From the NCBI GenBank assembly GCA_022747635.1, contig JAKTNV010000161.1, forward strand, positions 65,001 through 129,000: a stretch of 64,000 nt of DNA. The letters run 5' to 3'. The translations under genes and the position numbers were made by a program. Each line of letters begins with the position of its first letter. Position 1 is the first letter of the stretch. The notes under the pieces are model-generated. The model saw only the letters and a program-made list of their open reading frames with translations, was not told where the DNA came from and did no database searches. This DNA is from Hetaerina americana (taxonomy: Eukaryota > Arthropoda > Insecta > Odonata > Calopterygidae). This document shows, piece by piece, positions 9,380 to 60,413 of the stretch.

Positions 9380-10550
9380 TATTATTTCATCACGTAAGTC
9401 TAAAGCTCACCTTTTTCAAACACAAATAATGTGCGGGAAAGTATTGTCAACCTTGTATAAGATAAATATATATTTAAGGAGAGCCATAATGATACTTTTC
9501 AATGGATAGTTGTAGGGAAAGAAATCAATAATTGTTTTATGTAATGATTTAAGTGTATTACAGAAGCACATCCTCGTTGTTTTTGTCAAAATCTTTAATT
9601 TACCGAGATACAAGGGAAATGTTAATTTTTTATTTTGTGTTGGCCAAAGTGCTCATTTCGCTCCTCAATTGTTCAAAGAAAGAAACGTCGTTAGAGTGGT
9701 TGGTATCGTAGTGATGCAGTTATCGGTCTGGGCGGAGGACGTAAAGATTTTCGACTAAGTGGGCAGTCTTATTTGGTTAATTTAGGAATCCAACTCAAAA
9801 TTTTACACTGCCGTGTGCTGTCAACCTTTACTCTACAATCGGCGTTCAGGTAGGTAAATAATTGTCTTTCTATAAATGTATGATGAGAGTAGCCTTGAGA
9901 AGTGTTGTTTTCAATGCATAGTCGGGTGCTTACTGCCCATTTCCCGTGTATCTATTCCATAAGCTAAACATACAGACGGATATTTCATTACCTCTCGTTA
10001 CAGGTTATTAACATGTTCTATCGGCATTTTCCTCCGCATTATAAATAAGCATTCCGCCATCTTAGTTCATCTTCGATCGGTTCATTTCATCAGGCAAAGG
10101 TCTATTTGAAATGCCTTTTTAATCGTATAACAGCCCGTTCTCTGAATTATTACAAATGTCTATGTACTTTAAACGAGTCTGAATGAAGTGATGTGTATGG
10201 TGAAGTGCATTTGGTGCGAATTTTTTGTTGTATTTAGTCCGTCGCTTGTATTTATTGATTGCAATGTCAATGTTTATTCCTGAGTGGGCGATAACATTCA
10301 GGCGATCCGGAAGTGTTTGTACGAATTATGTATTTTGTGAATTCAGATGTATGTTTCTTTATGTTACGTAGAGTATCGATTATGTGATGTGCCGCATTAG
10401 TGGTCAGTTCAGTTAGTATATTCTCACTCGATCGCTAGTCTGAATCAGTGAGTGTCTTATCGCAGTTTTATTGTCTTCGTAAGTCACGAGTCTGACCTGG
10501 CTGAATTGTTCGGGACGAACAAAGCTCGCCCTGTCGTCAAGTAATCAATA
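9380..10550 (+). other. Repeat-poor region upstream of LAPTM4 exon 1 (promoter and 5' UTR expected here)
   Basis: No transposon terminus, tandem repeat or transposase similarity was seen from about 9380 to the first coding exon. CG dinucleotides are visibly commoner from about 9700 on than in the surrounding repeats. A TCAGTTCAGTTAGTA run at 10404-10418 resembles an arthropod initiator. This is a guess from sequence only; no TATA box is obvious. Confidence 0.35.
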
Positions 10551-48965
<38,415 letters not shown>

Positions 48966-49979
48966 GCGGAGAGGGGGAGATGAGAACCGCACTGCTAGCC
49001 TTGTGCCGGATTCAGTCTCTTTTAGTGTGAGTCCCCGGTTTGCTCTGTTTAACCCTTATAGTGTTGGCAAGCCGATCTAATGGATGGTGGGGCTGTGCCA
49101 AGAATGCCACGGTCCAATCTATCGGTAGGGTGTTCCTTCACTTTCACCTTTGCTTGTCTGTGTACCGCAAAGCTTTGTAGATATGTTTGAGTTAGTCTTT
49201 TAATGCTTTCTTATCAATGCTGTCAAATTTTAATGGTGAAAATGAAGCAAGAAATATCATATTATATTAAATACTATCAATTAAAACCAAAATAGGGAAA
49301 ATTGCCGAAGACGTCCAGTTTTTTAAAGTGTTGTAAACGAAACAATATTTATCCCAAGTTCATCTTCATTATGCATGCATATGATGCGTTTTGCACCGTG
49401 TGTATGCCTACGACTGTTTGTGTGTATATGAGCAAACAAATACAACAAACTATTGCCAATAATGGTACCAAAATTACGTTACCTATTTATCTATAATTCA
49501 AAATATAAAAGAGATTGTATTTGTAAGAATTCATGTGTTTAGGATATTTCAAGACAAAATATATGATAGATTTGAACGGAAAATTAAAGAAAAATCTTAC
49601 TTATGTCTAGATGTTGGATACGAATGGAGGTAAAATGCATCTACTTACTTTCCTAATGACCTTTCCTTCATAGGTCGTAGGCGTGTGGGCATGTGTAAGT
49701 AGTTCTAACGTAGGGATTTTTTTGGAAATCATACACATGATGCTATAACCTTGGAAGTCGGGATTTACAAATTACCGTAATCACTTAATGTAAATGAGGA
49801 GAGTGGGTGCATTGTGATTCCTTGTTATAATAAAAATCTGCTTTGTTTTGATTAATTACCTAAATATGAATGAATATAAAACGTGGAGCTTTGAATTTTA
49901 GTCTCATCCTTCGTCGAAAAGGCATTTGGTAAGAACGTACACCGCTTCTCAGTGATTCATTATAAATGTTTATGATCAT
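48966..49979 (+). other. LAPTM4: LAPTM4 3' UTR and 3' flank
   Basis: No repeat or coding signal was seen in about 1 kb after the stop. A canonical AATAAA lies at 49829-49834, so a 3' UTR of up to about 880 nt is possible; no experiment or downstream GT-rich proof is available. An ATTAAA lies nearer, at about 49265. Confidence 0.4.
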
Positions 49980-49983
49980 TTAA

Positions 49984-51000
49984 CCCTCTTAGTGCGGCGG
50001 GCCGATATATCGGCTCTTGCGTAGGCTATTGTTTAAATCACTGTAACTTATGGTTTTTTCTTCAATAATTTATGGTTTTTGTGCTATCGATAGGTTGAAT
50101 TCCATAGAATTACGTAAGTAATTTTTTAATTTTTTATAAGCAATTATAAATGCTTTTCAAAAAGTATTAATCTTACTATAATTTTTCGTTCAGTTTTGTA
50201 AATGTCGGGAAGCTCAGCCTAATTGTTTGCTCGTTTTTTATTTTCTGAGTGGTCTTTCCACTATGAAAAGCCACTGAAAGGCTACGTATCTGTTTTCATC
50301 TGTAATCTCTTGAATGTGTGTGTCGTGGTGTTGATATATAGCTCCTTATTCAGACTTTGTTGAGATGATGGAAAGGAGAGCACTGCTTTGTAATCATTTC
50401 GGTTTCTCTTGCCGTCCATCCTATCTCATCATTTGCGCCCTATGTAGTGGATTACATTGTCAGCAGTTCTCTGTGAGCTAGAACTTGGTTTTTCGCTGCC
50501 TTTAGATTGTAAGCACATTGCCGCAGTCTCAAGGAAAGGGGAAGAGTCCCAATTTATGACTAAGGTGAGATCAGCCTTTTTCTACAAAATCGAACTATGC
50601 AGAGGCTGACAAAAAAATTTGCAATTCACTGGTTTTTCTTTATTTATTTATAATATTTTCTGCATGTCTTTTTGATTCTCTATTATATTTAAATATCGTA
50701 GTTTAATTGAAAAATGTTTTTAAAAAAATATTAGTTTTGTGTCTAAAAATCGAAATATTATTGCTAAAAAAATATTCTTCAAATTTAAAATACTGTAATA
50801 ATTACATTTATTTTTCAGATGATGTAATTGTATTACATCATTATTGACTACAATATTATATTTTAAAATAAAAAAACTGCACATGGATATCTAAACAAAT
50901 AACTTCATAATGTTTTTTTTTTTCTAAGGTGATACATTTTCTTAAATTACCCTTCGTACTTCTCACTAGTACCCCTGGAATCCCCACCGCACTAAGAGGG
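49984..51000 (+). mobile_element. piggyBac-like MITE, copy 2
   Basis: CCCTCTTAGTGCGGCGGG after TTAA (49980-49983) and CCGCACTAAGAGGG before TTAA (51001-51004). It carries the same GCCGATATATCGGC palindrome and is collinear with copy 1 over its whole 1,017 bp. No coding. Confidence 0.92.
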
Positions 51001-51004
51001 TTAA

Positions 51005-51736
51005 ATAGATTTATATAGCCCTATGAATATGCTTTTAATGCACTTTAGTGAAATTAAGTTTGAATTGAATTAAGGAGTGAAATTAAGTTTGCCCTTCTCT
51101 TAATAAGATAAGAATATTTAAAATGTTGTAAACTCATAAAACGCTCCAAAGAAGCACATATATGGCATATAGAAATTTTTTTACTCCTCTCGGTCTGAAT
51201 TACATCCTTTTTGGATTCCACCTTTTAATTTTCATCCTCGTTTAATTTCCTTACCTAGGTCACCCAAGAAATCTTACGATCAATGAATCCTTCACCTCAA
51301 TCAGGAGAAAATATGAAATGAGTACAGGTTGTTACGAACTCAGCACTTCTGATATTTACCTCTTCGAGTTCCCATGGCAATAACGAGTAAATTAGGTTCA
51401 AATTTACCTTTTATTGTGAAAGAATCTATCCATATCATCCGAACTTAGCTACCACATTCATCACTGAGATATAATGAAACCATTTCAAAGCAAATGACCA
51501 ACGATAATAAATTTCCAGCAAAATAAATTGGTGGCGGTGAGATGGGTAGAACCAAATTGGCAAATAAAAGTCATTTCAAAAAGCAGAGCTCTCTTCCGTT
51601 AGCATTGTTTCGATTGAGTCTTTGCAAGGAGAATGTACACAATAAGAAACAGAGATGTGATTGATGGTTGAGGCCGAGACATTGTGGAAATCCAATTGCG
51701 AACAGGAGTTTCAGAAATAAATTTGCAGCTTCCACA
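51005..51736. other. No recognised feature
   Basis: AT-rich DNA with no repeat match inside the window. Confidence 0.45.
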
Positions 51737-51860
51737 TAAAATAACTTATTTATTTTCTACTAGTTTCGCTACACTGTAGCATCTTCAGGAACGTACAAAG
51801 GTACGTTCCTGAAGATGCTACAGTGTAGCGAAACTAGTAGAAAATAAATAAGTTATTTTA
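51737..51860. repeat. Perfect palindrome (60-bp arms, 4-bp spacer) with a hammerhead core in each arm
   Basis: Bases 51737-51796 are the exact reverse complement of 51801-51860, around AAAG. Each arm holds CTGAAGA, a GCTAC/GTAGC stem with a 3-nt loop, and GAAAC followed by TAGTA. It is probably a Penelope-like pLTR in head-to-head arrangement. Confidence 0.9.
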
Positions 51861-52008
51861 TACACCAATTTAGTGAGAGGGGAACCTGGAGAGGGGAACC
51901 TTCAGGAACGTACAAAGGTACGTTCCTGAAGATGCTACAGTGTAGCGAAACTAGTAGAAAATAAATAAGTTATTTTATACACCAATTTAGTGAGAGGGGA
52001 ACCTGGAG
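51784..52008 (+). repeat. Direct repeat of the right arm, 117-bp period, two copies
   Basis: 51784-51891 and 51901-52008 are nearly identical: TTCAGGAACGTACAAAGGTA through AGTTATTTTATACACCAATT to GAGGGGAACCTGGAG. The second copy keeps only 13 bp of left arm. Confidence 0.92.
51806..51845 (+). ncRNA. Hammerhead-ribozyme-like motif, consensus core present
   Basis: In + sense: TTC, CTGAAGA (51809-51815), T, the GCTAC-AGT-GTAGC stem, GAAA (51830-51833), a two-base-pair stem III (AC/GT, loop TA), the cleavage triplet GTA, then GAA to pair with TTC as stem I. All invariant core positions of a type I hammerhead with minimal stem III are met, apart from one extra T before stem II. The very short stem III matches what is known for Penelope-like hammerheads, which usually act as dimers. 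A minus-strand twin lies at 51752-51791 and a + copy at 51923-51962. Confidence 0.65.
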
Positions 52009-52010
52009 GG

Positions 52011-52799
52011 CGTGGAGGTGTACTAGTTAAGGAGTTGACGGGTTAAGGAGAGTGAGAGAGCGATGGGGATGGCTTAAGAAGAAGGCAAAGGACGATGGAA
52101 TAACACACGAATCTGGTCTCCCGCAGCTACGAGCATCTGCTTTTCTTATATTGGACTCGATGAGAGATAAAATCGCGGCGGAATGCCGACGCTCTTATTG
52201 GTCTCAGGGTTTGGTGGATGTGCATGAAAGCCCCCAACCTGAAGTTTTGAGCCAGGGAGAAAGAGAAAAGAAATCTAGATATCAAAGAAGAGTTGCGACC
52301 CAAAGCCCTTCACTCTGAAATCGTATGTCTCTACGCTAAAAGCAGTTACCTGGAAATGCAAACTGTAGGTTTGCATTTAAAACTGACTCTGAGATTATCC
52401 GTCCATGTTTTTCAAGGCTGGTTAGAGTTTGACGGAAGAATTTACATCGTAGTTCTTAGGAAATGAGAACAGAAAGCCCGTTGCGTCAATTGTAAGCTAG
52501 CGAAACTTATCAAGTGAGTCCAAAGCTCTTTCGTTCTCTGACGAAGAGTTTGTCCGATGGTACGTTCTCACAACAAGAGTTAAAATTGCTCAATTATGGT
52601 CGAAACTTTAGCATTTCGCCGTAAAAAAAGCCCTTTGGAGGATTTATTATTTCACACAGAAGGATCTCTGTATCCATTTGACTTTCCCACAAAAGATTTT
52701 CAATGGAAAAACTGGGAAAATCAGATAAAAAATAACCTCAACCACCATAGATGAAAAAACTAAATTTTGACTTTGTGTCAAATCCAATTTTACCAAGAT
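52011..52799. other. No recognised gene; one unassigned 88-codon frame
   Basis: The + frame 52052-52318 has a basic, glutamate-rich start (RERWGWLKKKAKDDGI) and no family I recognise. It follows the hammerhead repeat, so it could be the N-terminal part of a Penelope-like ORF, but no RT motif follows. Confidence 0.3.
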
Positions 52800-52801
52800 T
52801 A

Positions 52802-53697
<896 letters not shown>

Positions 53698-53699
53698 TA

Positions 53700-54157
53700 T
53701 GTTCATAACAATTTGGTTATTTCAACAAAAGGAGTTCTGTAATGCGGGGTGTCTTATTTTCCTGTGTAGTTGATACCGTTTCAACATTAGCTTATGTAAA
53801 TACATAAGCTCACATTTTATCATACGTCTCTGTGTTATTGCCCAGCTCGTCTTCGTACTGTGGTAAGGTTGTCTTTAATAGCAAGCACTACCAGTGCCTC
53901 TCGTCCCAAACTTTTCAGATGACCCTAGATAATTCATCTCAATGGAAACGAAAGGTTTTAACTCTGTTCTCTGGTGTGGGATTCCCTCTCATGGCTAAGT
54001 GCTGTCCCTTTTATGGTCGTTGCTCAGGAAAGACTGAAGTAGTGGGGATGATTACCCCATCATTTATTCTCTTGGACGTACTCAAGTCAAAGGAACAATG
54101 ACTATCTCCTTCCCAGAGCTCCCTCTGAAGATTTTGGCTAGAGGAGAAGTAGTAGCG
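53700..54157. other. No recognised feature
   Basis: No repeat match. The 89-codon + frame at 53832 has no recognisable motif. Confidence 0.4.
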
Positions 54158-54220
54158 GATTCCAAGAAAGGTTACGTGCCCGGGACTAGAGTACATATGT
54201 CAGTATATTCATTGTAACTA
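54158..54220. repeat. 62-bp direct repeat flanking the RTE cluster, left copy
   Basis: GGATTCCAAGAAAGGTTACG, TGCCCGGGACTAGAGTACAT and CAGTATATTCATTGTAACTA recur at 56993-57054. Confidence 0.88.
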
Positions 54221-54254
54221 TTTGAAAAATAATATGAAAGTAATGGATGGGAAT

Positions 54255-55092
54255 TCGTTTCAAATCAGTTAGCTTTGATAGAATGTCCAAGCTTTAGTTT
54301 GTCAGTCAGTCAGCCAAGGGTTTGCAAGCATTGCTGAGTGAATTGGAAATTCAGTGCGACAGGTATGGGATGAGAATCAATATTAACAAAACAAAGGTTA
54401 TGCGATATCCTAGAAAGAAAAAGGCTAAGCTAAACATTAAAATAGGAGGGCATAAACTAGAGCAGGTAGAACAGTTTAATACGTATCTGGGAAGTGTTTT
54501 AGACCAACACGGTATGAAAGTAGTAGGGACGTAAGGAGAAGAACTGCGCTAGGCATAGAGGCTTTCACAAGGAGGAGGGAGTTAAGATGAGAGGGACGTT
54601 GAGTAAGGATATTAAGAAAAGACTCGTAAAAACTGTGATATGGAGCGTAGTTCTCTGTGTGTGGCAATGGAAACGTGGTCATTGAAGCAGGAGGATAGAC
54701 GTGGACTGGAGGCTATTGTAGATATGTGGGTGTGGAGAAGAATGGAGAAAGTGAAATGGACAGAGAAGAAAACAAACGAGGAAGTACTTGGTATGGTGGG
54801 CGAAGAGAGGGGTTTGTTGGGAGATATTACTAAGGAGGAGGCAGGAAGAATGGATGAAGGGAGTATTGACCAGCAGTGGGGTGTTGAAGACTGTAATAGA
54901 GGGGAGAATGTTAGGCAAATGAGGAATGGGCAGGAATTGGTAATAGGGATGTCTTGGATAGGGGATGAAGGAATTACACAGAGATGAATAGGGACTTGAT
55001 GTAAAGTAATTTTCTGGATTGTGTTTTATTAAGAGTCATAAAATATTTATTTGGTAGTTGTGTCCATCCAAAAACCTACCTTAACAGGTACA
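54255..55092 (+). mobile_element. RTE LINE 3' fragment with tail
   Basis: Begins at the RFADDQAL region (TTAGCTTTGATAGAATGTCC), keeps LQALLSELEIQCDRYGMRIN and INKTKVMRYPRKKK (54322-54534), then the WSLKQEDRRGLEAIVDMWVW block, and ends at CCTACCTTAACAGGTA. Small AT insertions shift the frame. Confidence 0.9.
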
Positions 55093-55114
55093 TCCACATG
55101 AAGGTAGAGTACAG

Positions 55115-55740
55115 GAAATGATTAAAGAGAGGCATTATGGGAAGAACTGGAGGTTTGAATGAAAGTGGGCGGGGAATTCATTTAAAATCAGTTAGCTTTG
55201 ATTGGATGACCAAGCTCTAGTTATTGTCAGTCAGCCAATCGAGGGTTGCAAGCACTGCTGAGTGAATTGGAAATTCAGTGCGATATAATACTTTGAAGGT
55301 GAATTTAATTTAATGTAAATACCTGTATATCGAGAGCTTAGGAATGAAAGTGGGCGGGGGATTCGTAAAATCAGTTAGGTTTGCTGATGACCAAGCTTTA
55401 GTTTGTCAGTCAGCCAAGGGATTGCAAGCATTGCTGAGTGAATTGGAAATTCAGTGTGATAGATAAATGGGATGAGAATCAATATTAATAAAACAAAGGT
55501 TATGCGATTTTCCAGAAAGAAAAAGGCTAAGCTAAGCATTAAAATAGGAGGGCAAAAAATAGAGTAGATAGAACAGTTTTTACTTATCTCTGGAAGTGTT
55601 TTGGACGAACACGGTATCAAAGTAGTAAGGACGTAAGGAGAAGAATTGCACTAGGCGAAGGAAGTACACAGAGATGAAGAGGGACTTGATGTAATTTAGG
55701 TTGCTGGATTGTGTTTTGTTAGGAGTCACAATATATTTAT
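55115..55740 (+). mobile_element. Scrambled RTE LINE fragments
   Basis: Pieces of the same RT-thumb region follow one another: 55115-55285 (ATGATTAAAGAGAGGCATTA to GGAAATTCAGTGCGATA), 55340-55665 (GGAATGAAAGTGGGCGGGGG to GAATTGCACTAGGCGAAG), then a jump to the 3' end (ACACAGAGATGAAGAGGGAC). The order repeats the LINE several times, so the locus was rearranged rather than inserted once. Confidence 0.85.
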
Positions 55741-55754
55741 TATTGGATATAATA

Positions 55755-56992
55755 TACACAGATATTGGATTAGAATCAGCATTATTAAAACATAGGTTAT
55801 GCGATTTTCTAGAAAGAAAAAGGCTAAGCCTAACATTAAAATAGGAGGGCAAAAACTAGAGCAGGTAGAACAGTTTAATACGTATCTCGGAAGTGTTTTA
55901 GACCAACACGGTATCAAAGTAGTAGGGACGTAAGGAGAAGAATTGCGCAATTAGGCAAAGAGGCTTTCGTAAAAGGAGGAGGGAGTTAAGATGAGAGGGA
56001 CGTTGAGTAAGGATGTTAAGAAAAGGCTCGTTAAGAAACTTCGATATGGAGCGTAGTTATGTGTGGCTATGGAAACGTGGTCATTGAAGCAAGAGAATAG
56101 ACGTAGACTGGAGGCTATTGTAGATATGTGGGTGTGGAGAAGAATGGAGAAGGTGAAATGGACAGAGAAGAAAACAAATGAGGAAGTACTTGGTATGGTG
56201 GGCGAAGAGAGGGGTTTATTGGGAGACCAAGCTTTTAGTTTGTCTGTCAGCCAAGGTTGTTGCAAGCATTGCTGAGTGAATTGGAAATTCAGTGCGACAG
56301 GTATGGGATGAGAATCAATATTAACCCTCTTAGTGCGGTGGGGAATCCAGGGGTACTTAGTGAGAGGTGCAAAGGGTAATTTAAGAAAATGTATCACCTT
56401 AGGAAAAAAAGATTTTATGAAGTTATTTGTTTAGATATCCATATGGAGTTTTTTTTATTTTAAAATAAAATATTGTAGTTATTAATGATCTTGTACATTT
56501 ACATCATCTGAAAAATAAATGTAATTATTACAGTATTATAAAATTTGAAGAATATTTTTTTGTTAGCAATAATATTTCGATTTTTTGGAAACAATACTAA
56601 AATATTTTTTTTAAACATTTTTTTCAATAAAACTACCATATTTAAAATATAAGAAAGAATCATAAAGACATTAGAAAAAATTTATATAAATAAATAAAAA
56701 GAAAAACCAGTGAATTGCAAATTATTTTGGTCAGCCTTTGCATAGTAGCCGACGTGTTCAAAACTGAACCTAAAAGTATGGTAGGGGTTATACTTTTTGA
56801 ATAGCATTTAAAATTGCTAATAAAAAATTTAAAAAATTAGTTATATAATTGTATGGAATTCACCCTATCGATAGCACAAAAACCATAAGTTATTAGAGAG
56901 AAAACCATAAGTTACAGCGATTTAAACAATAGCCTACGCAAGAGCCGATATATATCAACCCGCCGCACTAAGAGGGTTAATGAAACAAAGTT
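55755..56992 (+). mobile_element. RTE LINE fragment hosting a piggyBac-like MITE
   Basis: 55755-56225 repeats the INKTKVMRF to EERGL region. At 56226 it jumps back to GACCAAGCTTTTAGTTTGTC and runs to GAGAATCAATATTAA, where the MITE 56325-56976 is inserted; TTAATGAAACAAAG resumes after it. Confidence 0.87.
56325..56976 (-). mobile_element. piggyBac-like MITE, copy 3, shorter and inverted
   Basis: CCCTCTTAGTGCGGTGGGG after TTAA (56321-56324) and CCGCCGCACTAAGAGGG before TTAA (56977-56980). Internally it matches copies 1 and 2 in reverse complement, with about 360 bp deleted and the subterminal palindrome decayed. The host LINE sequence reads straight through the TTAA. Confidence 0.92.
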
Positions 56993-57054
56993 GGATTCCA
57001 AGAAAGGTTACGTGCCCGGGACTAGAGCGCATACTTCAGTATGTTCAATGAACT
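56993..57054. repeat. 62-bp direct repeat flanking the RTE cluster, right copy
   Basis: Second copy of 54158-54220, with a few substitutions (TAGAGCGCATACTTCAGTAT). Confidence 0.88.
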
Positions 57055-57055
57055 A

Positions 57056-57281
57056 TGAGTGCGGTTCAATAATTACCCGTGTTTGACGACCAAAGGGCAT
57101 TCCTGAGGGAAGTTTATGCTATCATCGTGTGCTGCCATCTATCAAATGATGGTGTAACTAATTTCAGACTGGTTTGTAGGTTAGTTTGGATTTGGTAGCC
57201 AAGTTGGATGTTGTTTATGGGGAAACTTCATGCCATCTGTGACCATGGTTAGATATTGGTACAATTTGAACAGCCCTCGTT
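57056..57281. mobile_element. Mariner family 3 MITE-sized derivative
   Basis: About 226 bp between TA dinucleotides. GAGTGCGGTTCAATAATTAC at the left and ACAATTTGAACAGCCCTCG at the right are the family 3 ends. The inside keeps only GTTTATGCTATCATCGTGTG, CTGCCATCTATCAAATGATG and a bit of the helix-turn-helix coding end. Confidence 0.85.
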
Positions 57282-57575
57282 TAGATGCTGATTTCAAATG
57301 TAACTACTCAGTTTTCTTAATATATCTAAGTGTCAGCATCAGAATTAGACCTTGATCTTTTCCATTTTGATCGTAAGCAGCTTATTTTAAGTTTCAACAT
57401 GTAAAATCCGGGTGGGTTTTGGGGAATGGGGTGACACGGTAATAATAATTATAGTAGTACTCTTTCAAATCTCGTGGAATTGCAGTTTTAATGTCGTTAA
57501 ATTGAAGCGGGGATGTTTTTAAATCCTATTTTTCCAGCTTGAAAGAGTTTATTTGATATCATTCACGTTTGTATA

Positions 57576-58135
57576 CAGGGTTCGTCCGGAAAATAAGTGT
57601 ACTGAGCTCAGGAAAAAAAATTTATTACACTTTTACATATCTTAAGCTAATATTACTCAAAATAGGACCCTTGTGAGTCGATACACTTGTTCCAGCGGCG
57701 TTCCCATTCCTGGAACGCTCCCGCGAAGGCATCATCGGGAACCTCTCGAAGACTCGTCGTCACGGCCTCTTCTCTGCCCTCCACGAACATCTTGTGCCAC
57801 CGAAAGATCATGTTTCTGGACATGGCTGACTCCCCGTAAGCCTGGTTAATCATACCGACAGTTTCGGTAGACGATTTCCCAAGCTTTACCGCAAATTTGA
57901 TGGAATAACGCTGCTCCAAAAACTTCGGCATCGCGTTCCGTGACGTGGGTCGAGCGTGGAGATTCGCGTTAACAGAGCTCCTCACTACACCACACTTCAG
58001 AGCCGACTGCCTTTTTTCAGTGTTGCTTGCCAACATACCCCCCTCCAATCGCAGCCCGTCAGAGCGGTGCTGGGCGCGCCTGGAGCGGCGGGAAAAAATC
58101 AGTAGTCAGTACACTTATTTTCCGGACGAACCCTG
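57576..58135 (-). mobile_element. Mariner family 1 deletion derivative, copy e
   Basis: It is bounded by TA (57574 and 58136) with both family 1 terminal repeats. The minus frame 57653-58048 reads MRSSVNANLHARPTSRNAM-type leader, helix-turn-helix, EGREEAVTTSLREVPDDAF and WERRWNKCIDSQGSYFE. Same join as copies a and c. Confidence 0.92.
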
Positions 58136-59897
58136 TATGTTTGTCATTGGTTTCAAATTGCTCTCTTGTTCCGTGTCATGAGTGTAATGTCTTTTTCTCT
58201 CCGTCCAGGTTCCGATTAAGGGGCGAACGGCAAGCTTTTGACTGGCAAGCAGAACTAAATCCAAAAAAAGAAGAGTATTTCTTCCGTCTTTAATGTTTCT
58301 ATATGTGTAGTCAAGTTGAAGAAAGGGGTCTTGAAGAAAGGGGTCTTTGCCATTCCATTCCAAAGCATTTTGATGGAGTAGAACATTGGTTGGATTATTT
58401 CAAATGGCATTTTCACACAGACTCCCAAAAAAATATCTTGTATTATTGTATATGCGTACAATCAAGCTATACATACAGTATCTATACATAACATATGTAA
58501 TGATATAATTGTTTTTTTGAAAGGAAGAAAATGTACAGTTTTTTGTGTTGAAAAGACGGTAAATTATAAAGTAATGGTTTTTTGAACAGAGTAATTTTTC
58601 CCCCGCCGTACATAAGCTCGTTGTGACAATGTTTTTTTCTCACAAAAAGGACATTTTTTAAAAATCTGATTCGTGGTTTTTTTTGATTAGATTATATTTT
58701 TCTTCTGTTCTTAAAAATATAAAAAATTCGCAAAAGTCTAAATGGCAAAAATCGCTCAAATAGTTTCATTTTCATTCATAGATCCTATCGTAGCGGTTTC
58801 TTTTTTTTCATTCTCATTTTAAACGGGTCTTTAAAAAGAAATTTCATTAGTTTGTACAGCCATGTATGCCGTGTACGCAAACCGCGGTTTTGGTATTTCA
58901 ATTCGTACCGAACCGTTGCTTCTGTTGGTGTACGGTAGACTATATATACAGAGTTTTTACATTAATATCACTTAAAGATTACTTTAAAGAAATGCATTTC
59001 TCTTTGCTATTTTTAAATATAAAAATGTTACCGTTGATTCAGAAGAAACACCCACCCCCCTTGCTTAAATCTAGTGATTTTGAAGAAAAAAATGTATTAA
59101 TGTTAATTTTGATTGGTTTAAATTAATTATTAATACTAAATAAGATGTAAATAATGATGTTAGGATGTGGAAACTTTAATGGAATCCGTATTGAAGATGT
59201 TTTGAAAATAGTTTTGTGATAATTGATCCAGTATTTTTCAATGTTCTTAATGTTTTAAAATGAAGAAAAATAGTCCGTTTAATCCTCCCAAAACAAACCA
59301 CCACCCAAAGATTTAAATCTGAATCTTAAAAAAATGCTTAAAAAAGTTACAAAATTTGCATCTCTGTTCGTCAATCCATAGAAGTTGGAAAGGAAATATA
59401 ATCTCAATAAGTGTAATAGAGGGAAATAAAACAGTTGTAAAACATTGTAAATTATAAACATTGTTAGGCTTAGACATAATGGCCTACGGTTTAATTGATG
59501 GGGTGTTTGAAGATAGTGGAAAAAAAACCGAAAAAAAAAATATCAGAAATGTTTGCCAATTTGTTGTGTTTTAATAGCGGAAAAGAATGGAAGGAAAAAG
59601 AAATAATGGTTGAATCTATTTCCTTTCGATTGCCGTGTGAACGCATATTATTATATGCATCTGTTTTCCATAATTTGTCGACTGATTTTTGTTTATTTGA
59701 GAGTGTTGCTATCCAAAGTAACTATTATTCAGTGAGAGATTATTTAATGAAAGACATTTGTTGTTAAGTGACATATTTTCTGTGTATATTGTTAATACTT
59801 AACCTGAATCTATTAATTTACATAAATAAATGTATTAGCAAAGAAGTATTGGTGCTTATTATTGTGTGTTCTGGAGTGAAATAAATGTGTGTGAAAA
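58136..59897. other. No recognised feature
   Basis: About 1.8 kb of AT-rich DNA. Several 60-90-codon frames exist, none with a recognisable domain or with splice signals that I would trust. Confidence 0.4.
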
Positions 59898-59987
59898 TGT
59901 GTATATATATGTATATATATATGTATAAATATGTATATGTATATGTATATATATATTTATAGGTATATATATATATATAGGTATATA

Positions 59988-60021
<34 letters not shown>

Positions 60022-60097
60022 TATATATGTATATATATGTATATATATGTATATGTATATATATATATATGTATATATATGTATATATATATATATG

Positions 60098-60142
<45 letters not shown>

Positions 60143-60179
60143 GTATATATATGTATATGTATATATATATATATGTATA

Positions 60180-60220
<41 letters not shown>

Positions 60221-60239
60221 GTATATATATATGTATATA

Positions 60240-60298
<59 letters not shown>

Positions 60299-60382
60299 GT
60301 ATATATTTGTATATATATATATGTAGATATATATATATGTATATATATGTATAGTATATATGTATATATATGTATATATATG

Positions 60383-60413
<31 letters not shown>
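59898..60413. repeat. (TA)n with regular ATGTATATATATG variants
   Basis: About 500 bp of TA and TATATG. It abuts the 5' end of the RTE element. Tyr-Ile-Met frames on both strands are artefacts. Confidence 0.97.

Noticed and set aside
10404..10418. TCAGTTCAGTTAGTA as the transcription start of LAPTM4
   Set aside because: Initiator-like words are frequent by chance, and no TATA box or downstream element supports it, so it is not listed as a promoter.
52052..52318. 88-codon basic frame after the hammerhead repeat as a new gene
   Set aside because: No recognised motif, no splice sites I can defend and no second copy, so it is only noted as unassigned.
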